In this document: positions 61,305 through 64,000 of the stretch, piece after piece | Position numbering within the stretch: position 1 is the stretch's first letter | Layout of the letters: every line of letters starts with the position of its first letter | Assembly: GCA_963804055.1 (NCBI GenBank) | Contig: CAWDOU010000005.1 | Coordinates: 496,001-560,000, forward strand | Direction: 5' to 3' | DNA from: Bog-473 sp963804055 | GTDB taxonomy: Bacteria > Actinomycetota > Acidimicrobiia > Acidimicrobiales > RAAP-2 | DNA length: 64,000 nt | Notes under the pieces: model-generated | Database searches by the model: none | What the model saw: the letters and a program-made list of their open reading frames with translations, nothing else | What the model was told of the DNA's origin: nothing | Program-made: the position numbers and the translations under genes

Positions 61305-62515
61305 CGGAGGCACGCTCACCGTTCCTCGTCACGGTGAGCGGGCAGGACGCCCCGGGCATTTCTGAGCGGCTCTTCCGCGCGCTCGCCGAGTGCGGTGTGG
61401 AGGTCGACGACGTCGAGCAGGTGCGGGTGCACGGCCGGCTGCTGCTCTGTATCGAGGCCGACATGGTGCACGCCCAGGTGGAGCCGGTGTGCACCCTGCT
61501 GCGGGAGCGCCTGCGCGGAGCAGGGGTCGAGGTGACGGTCGATCCGATCGTCGAATCGGCGCTGGACGACGAAGGTGGGGACGAGGGTCATCTGCACCTG
61601 GTCACGTTGCTGGCACCGGAGATCGACGCCGCGACGCTCGAAACGGTCACCGGTGCGATTGCCCGGTGCGGCGGCAACATCGAGCGGATCGTGCGCCTGG
61701 CCGCGTACCCGGTGCACAGCTACGAGCTCTCGGTGGCGGGTGCCGATGTCGACAGCTTGCGCCGCGCGCTGGCGGAGGCGGCCGTCCGCTGCCAGGTCGA
61801 CCTGGCCGTGCAGTCGGCGGGGCTGCACCGGCGGGCCAAGCACCTGATCGTGCTCGATGCGGACTCCACCCTGTTGCAGGGCGAGATGATCGATCTGTTG
61901 GCCGAGCGGCACGGTTGCGGAGCGGAGGTGGCCGCGGTGACGGCCGCCGCCATGGCGGGAGAGGTCGACTTTGCCGGGGCGCTGCGTCAGCGGGTCCGGC
62001 TCCTCGCCGGCATGAAGGAGGACGACCTCGAGGCAGTGCGCAGCGGCATCGTCCTGACCCCGGGCGCTCGGACCCTGGTCCGCACGCTCAAGCGGCTCGG
62101 CTACGAGGTGGCCGTGGTCAGCGGCGGTTTCACCCAGCTCCTCGGCCCACTGGTGGACGATCTCGGGATCGACCACGTGGCGGCCAACACGCTCGCCGTG
62201 AAGGACGGCGTCGTCACCGGCGAGCTCGGCGGACCCATCCTCGACCGGGCGGGGAAGGCCACCGCCCTGGTGACCTTCGCCGCAGCCGCAGGCGTGCCGG
62301 TGGCCCGCACGATCGCCGTGGGCGACGGAGCCAACGACATCGACATGTTGGCGGCAGCCGGGCTCGGCATCGCCTTCAACGCCAAGCCCGTCGTGCGCGA
62401 GGCGGCTGACGCTGCGCTCAGCGTGCCGTATCTCGACGCCATCCTCTTCTTGCTCGGGATCTCGCGCCGCGAGGTGGAGCTGGCCGACCGGCTCGAAGGA
62501 GAGGGGGCGCGGTGA
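61301..62515 (+). CDS. serB: Phosphoserine phosphatase SerB with N-terminal ACT domains
   Basis: A 404-aa enzyme. Two ACT-like regions (about residues 8-80 and 95-170) precede a HAD phosphatase domain with the nucleophile motif VLDADSTLLQGE, AVVSGGFTQLL and VGDGANDIDMLAAAGLGIAFNAKP. It performs the last step of serine synthesis, and the ACT domains suggest feedback by serine. It is 4-bp coupled to the acyltransferase gene upstream and the hemolysin III gene downstream. Confidence 0.95.
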   Translation: MTEARSPFLVTVSGQDAPGISERLFRALAECGVEVDDVEQVRVHGRLLLCIEADMVHAQVEPVCTLLRERLRGAGVEVTVDPIVESALDDEGGDEGHLHLVTLLAPEIDAATLETVTGAIARCGGNIERIVRLAAYPVHSYELSVAGADVDSLRRALAEAAVRCQVDLAVQSAGLHRRAKHLIVLDADSTLLQGEMIDLLAERHGCGAEVAAVTAAAMAGEVDFAGALRQRVRLLAGMKEDDLEAVRSGIVLTPGARTLVRTLKRLGYEVAVVSGGFTQLLGPLVDDLGIDHVAANTLAVKDGVVTGELGGPILDRAGKATALVTFAAAAGVPVARTIAVGDGANDIDMLAAAGLGIAFNAKPVVREAADAALSVPYLDAILFLLGISRREVELADRLEGEGAR

Positions 62516-63195
62516 CCGACCTGGCGCAGGGCGAACAGGGTCGCGCCGCGCACAACCGCGGCGATCGTCCGCTTCTGCGGGGCTGGCTGCACGCAGGGGC
62601 GTTCTTCGCATGGCTGATCGGCGGCCCATTCCTGATCGCCGCCGGTCCCGACGCTGCAGCGACGGCGGAGCTGTCGGTGTACGTCGCCGGCATGCTGGTC
62701 ATGTTCGGCACCAGCGCGGCCTTTCACCGGCTGCGTTGGTCCGCGCCGGCCTGGCGGCGCATGCGACGGGCCGACCACAGCGCGATCTTCGTGGGTATCG
62801 CGGGGACGTCCACCGCCGTGGCCGGCCTGGCCCTGACCGGCTGGGCCGAGGCGTTGGTCCTGGCCATGGTGTGGGCCGGTGCCTGCGCGGGCATCGCGCT
62901 GCGACAGGTCTTCCTCGATGCACCGCAGTGGGTGGTGGCCATCCCCTACGTCGTCGTGGGGTGGTGCCCCATCATCGTGGCGCCGCAACTGGTTCGCAGC
63001 CTGGGCTGGACCGGCTTCGCCTTGATGCTGGTGGCGGGGTTCGCGTACACCGCCGGCGCCTTGGTGTACGCCCGCAAGCGTCCTGACCCCTGGCCGCGGG
63101 TCTTCGGCTTTCATGAGGTGTTCCACGCCTGCACGCTCGTCGGCGCCGGGTTGTTCGCCTACCTGGTCGCCTTCATCGCCCTGCCGCGGTACTAA
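62512..63195 (+). CDS. Hemolysin III / PAQR family membrane protein
   Basis: A 227-aa protein with seven predicted helices. Conserved histidines appear in STAFHRL-like FGTSAAFHRLRW, the ADHSAIFVGIAGT segment, and FGFHEVFHACTLVGAG. These match the CREST-type pattern of HlyIII/PAQR proteins. Despite the name, a toxin role is doubtful; family members are thought to be metal-dependent membrane hydrolases. GTG 62512 overlaps the serB stop. Confidence 0.92.
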   Translation: MTDLAQGEQGRAAHNRGDRPLLRGWLHAGAFFAWLIGGPFLIAAGPDAAATAELSVYVAGMLVMFGTSAAFHRLRWSAPAWRRMRRADHSAIFVGIAGTSTAVAGLALTGWAEALVLAMVWAGACAGIALRQVFLDAPQWVVAIPYVVVGWCPIIVAPQLVRSLGWTGFALMLVAGFAYTAGALVYARKRPDPWPRVFGFHEVFHACTLVGAGLFAYLVAFIALPRY

Positions 63196-63211
63196 GACCC
63201 ATCAGATTCGT

Positions 63212-64000
63212 TCAGGCGTCGCCCGCCCGGGCTGCCCGCCGTCGGTCCGTGACCCTGGTCCAGAGTGGCGATGGGCGCGACGCCATGACCCGGCCCGTCG
63301 GACCGACGATGGTGAGCTCGTCATTGGCGTTCCCGGTCATGGACCAGCCCTTCCGATGGACCACGCCATGGTGGTGACGGCATAGGAACGCGAGGTTGTC
63401 CAGATCGGTGCGACCACCGAGCTTCCACGGCACGACGTGATGGACATCCGCGAAGGTCACGTTTGTACAGCCCGGGAAGCGACAATGGCGATCCCGACGT
63501 CTGACCTCTCGGCGTTGGGCCCCGGTCGGGAACCGCCGCGCCCGACCTTCGTACATGGTGTGCCCCACGTCGTCGTCGATCGCCACCGCGATGGTGGCAC
63601 CACAGGCGATCTCGCGCACCACCTCGGTGCTGATCAGCCCGTCGCGCTCGAGCTCGCCGGCCAGCTGTGCGGTCTCGCCCGTGTCACCGTCGACCAGGGC
63701 CTCGACGGGGACGTGGACCACCACGAAGTACGGGTTGGCTCGGTCGGCCTTGGCGCGCCCGCCCGAGTCCCCACTCCCCGAGGCGCGCAGCACGTCCATA
63801 TAGGCGTCACAGAGCCGGTGGTCCCACAGGGTCTCCCCATCGGAGGGGATCTCCTTGGCCCGGGTCTCGAGGCATGCCTTGGCCTCGGCGTAGGACTCGG
63901 ACGGCAGCTGGGCCGTCACGGTGCGGAACTGATCGTTGAAGCGGACGAAGCGACGTTCGTATTGCTCGTCCGAGGTGAGGGCGGAGGCTCTGGGGTCCCT
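63212..64000 (-). CDS. DUF222 / HNH endonuclease-domain protein (5' truncated by window)
   Basis: Open to the right edge, so at least 263 codons are visible and the start lies beyond the window. The N-terminal part is DUF222-like (AKACLETRAKEIPSDGETLW, RLCDAYMDVLRA). The C-terminal HNH domain has RRRDRHCRFPGC, FADVHHVVPWKLGG, DNLAFLCRHHHGVVH, giving the two Cys and the His-Asn-His core. These multi-copy actinobacterial genes sometimes act as homing-type or mobile elements; function is unproven. It is convergent with the hemolysin III gene, 16 bp apart. Confidence 0.9.
   Translation of the reverse strand, partial: RDPRASALTSDEQYERRFVRFNDQFRTVTAQLPSESYAEAKACLETRAKEIPSDGETLWDHRLCDAYMDVLRASGSGDSGGRAKADRANPYFVVVHVPVEALVDGDTGETAQLAGELERDGLISTEVVREIACGATIAVAIDDDVGHTMYEGRARRFPTGAQRREVRRRDRHCRFPGCTNVTFADVHHVVPWKLGGRTDLDNLAFLCRHHHGVVHRKGWSMTGNANDELTIVGPTGRVMASRPSPLWTRVTDRRRAARAGDA

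Overview
This window comes from a high-GC actinobacterium, most likely a member of the Acidimicrobiia or a related deep-branching, possibly uncultured lineage. That placement is an inference from the rimO-pgsA-cinA...recA neighbourhood, an actinobacterial-type SOS box before recA, DUF222/HNH and DUF3048 proteins, and a DevR/DevS (DosR/DosS) dormancy system. No 16S gene is present, so the taxonomy cannot be fixed.

Layout. (1) 1-12.3 kb: two importers. One is an oligopeptide-type ABC system (binding protein, DppB-like permease, and a fused permease-ATPase-ATPase), followed by an FAD-linked 2-hydroxyacid dehydrogenase. The other is a branched-chain amino acid type system (divergent binding protein, fused LivH-LivM-LivG, separate LivF). 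(2) 12.3-38.6 kb: a DevR/DosR-type hypoxia/dormancy island. It contains a devR orthologue and a divergent single-GAF devS; a wax ester synthase/diacylglycerol acyltransferase; a complete arginine deiminase operon (permease, arcA, arcB, arcC) ending in a universal stress protein; five single-domain universal stress proteins in all; three flavin-split-barrel (PPOX-like) proteins; an APH-AAA kinase fusion; an MgtA-type P-type ATPase; and a GNAT acetyltransferase-HDAC deacetylase-USP operon. Ten promoter regions carry the palindrome GGGACCNNNGTCCC or close variants. Most are tandem pairs repeating every 21-22 bp, the expected target of the local DevR. (3) 38.8-44.6 kb: an exopolysaccharide locus with two GH26-like glycosidases, a processive GT2 synthase and a UDP-glucose dehydrogenase. 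(4) 44.9-64 kb: visibly GC-richer housekeeping DNA. It starts at tRNA-Ser(GCU) and runs through rimO, pgsA, cinA, an OmpR-type two-component system, a polyprenyl-phosphate glycosyltransferase pair, a macrodomain protein, two paralogous secreted proteins, recA, a methyltransferase, a DUF3048 lipoprotein, an acyltransferase, serB, a hemolysin III protein and a truncated HNH/DUF222 gene.

How it fits together. DevS would sense redox or gas and DevR would activate the boxed promoters. The products would support survival without growth: ATP from arginine (ADI pathway), storage lipid synthesis, USP-mediated control, magnesium uptake and reversible lysine acetylation. Several of these promoters are followed by short ORFs. 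Two have near-ideal ribosome-binding sites and stop codons overlapping the next start (GTGA), which suggests translational coupling.

Caveat. Four genes (GH26 at 39.5 kb, GT2 at 41.6 kb, cinA at 47.5 kb, PMT at 53.8 kb) are each broken by one frameshift while otherwise well conserved. This looks more like residual assembly error than true decay.
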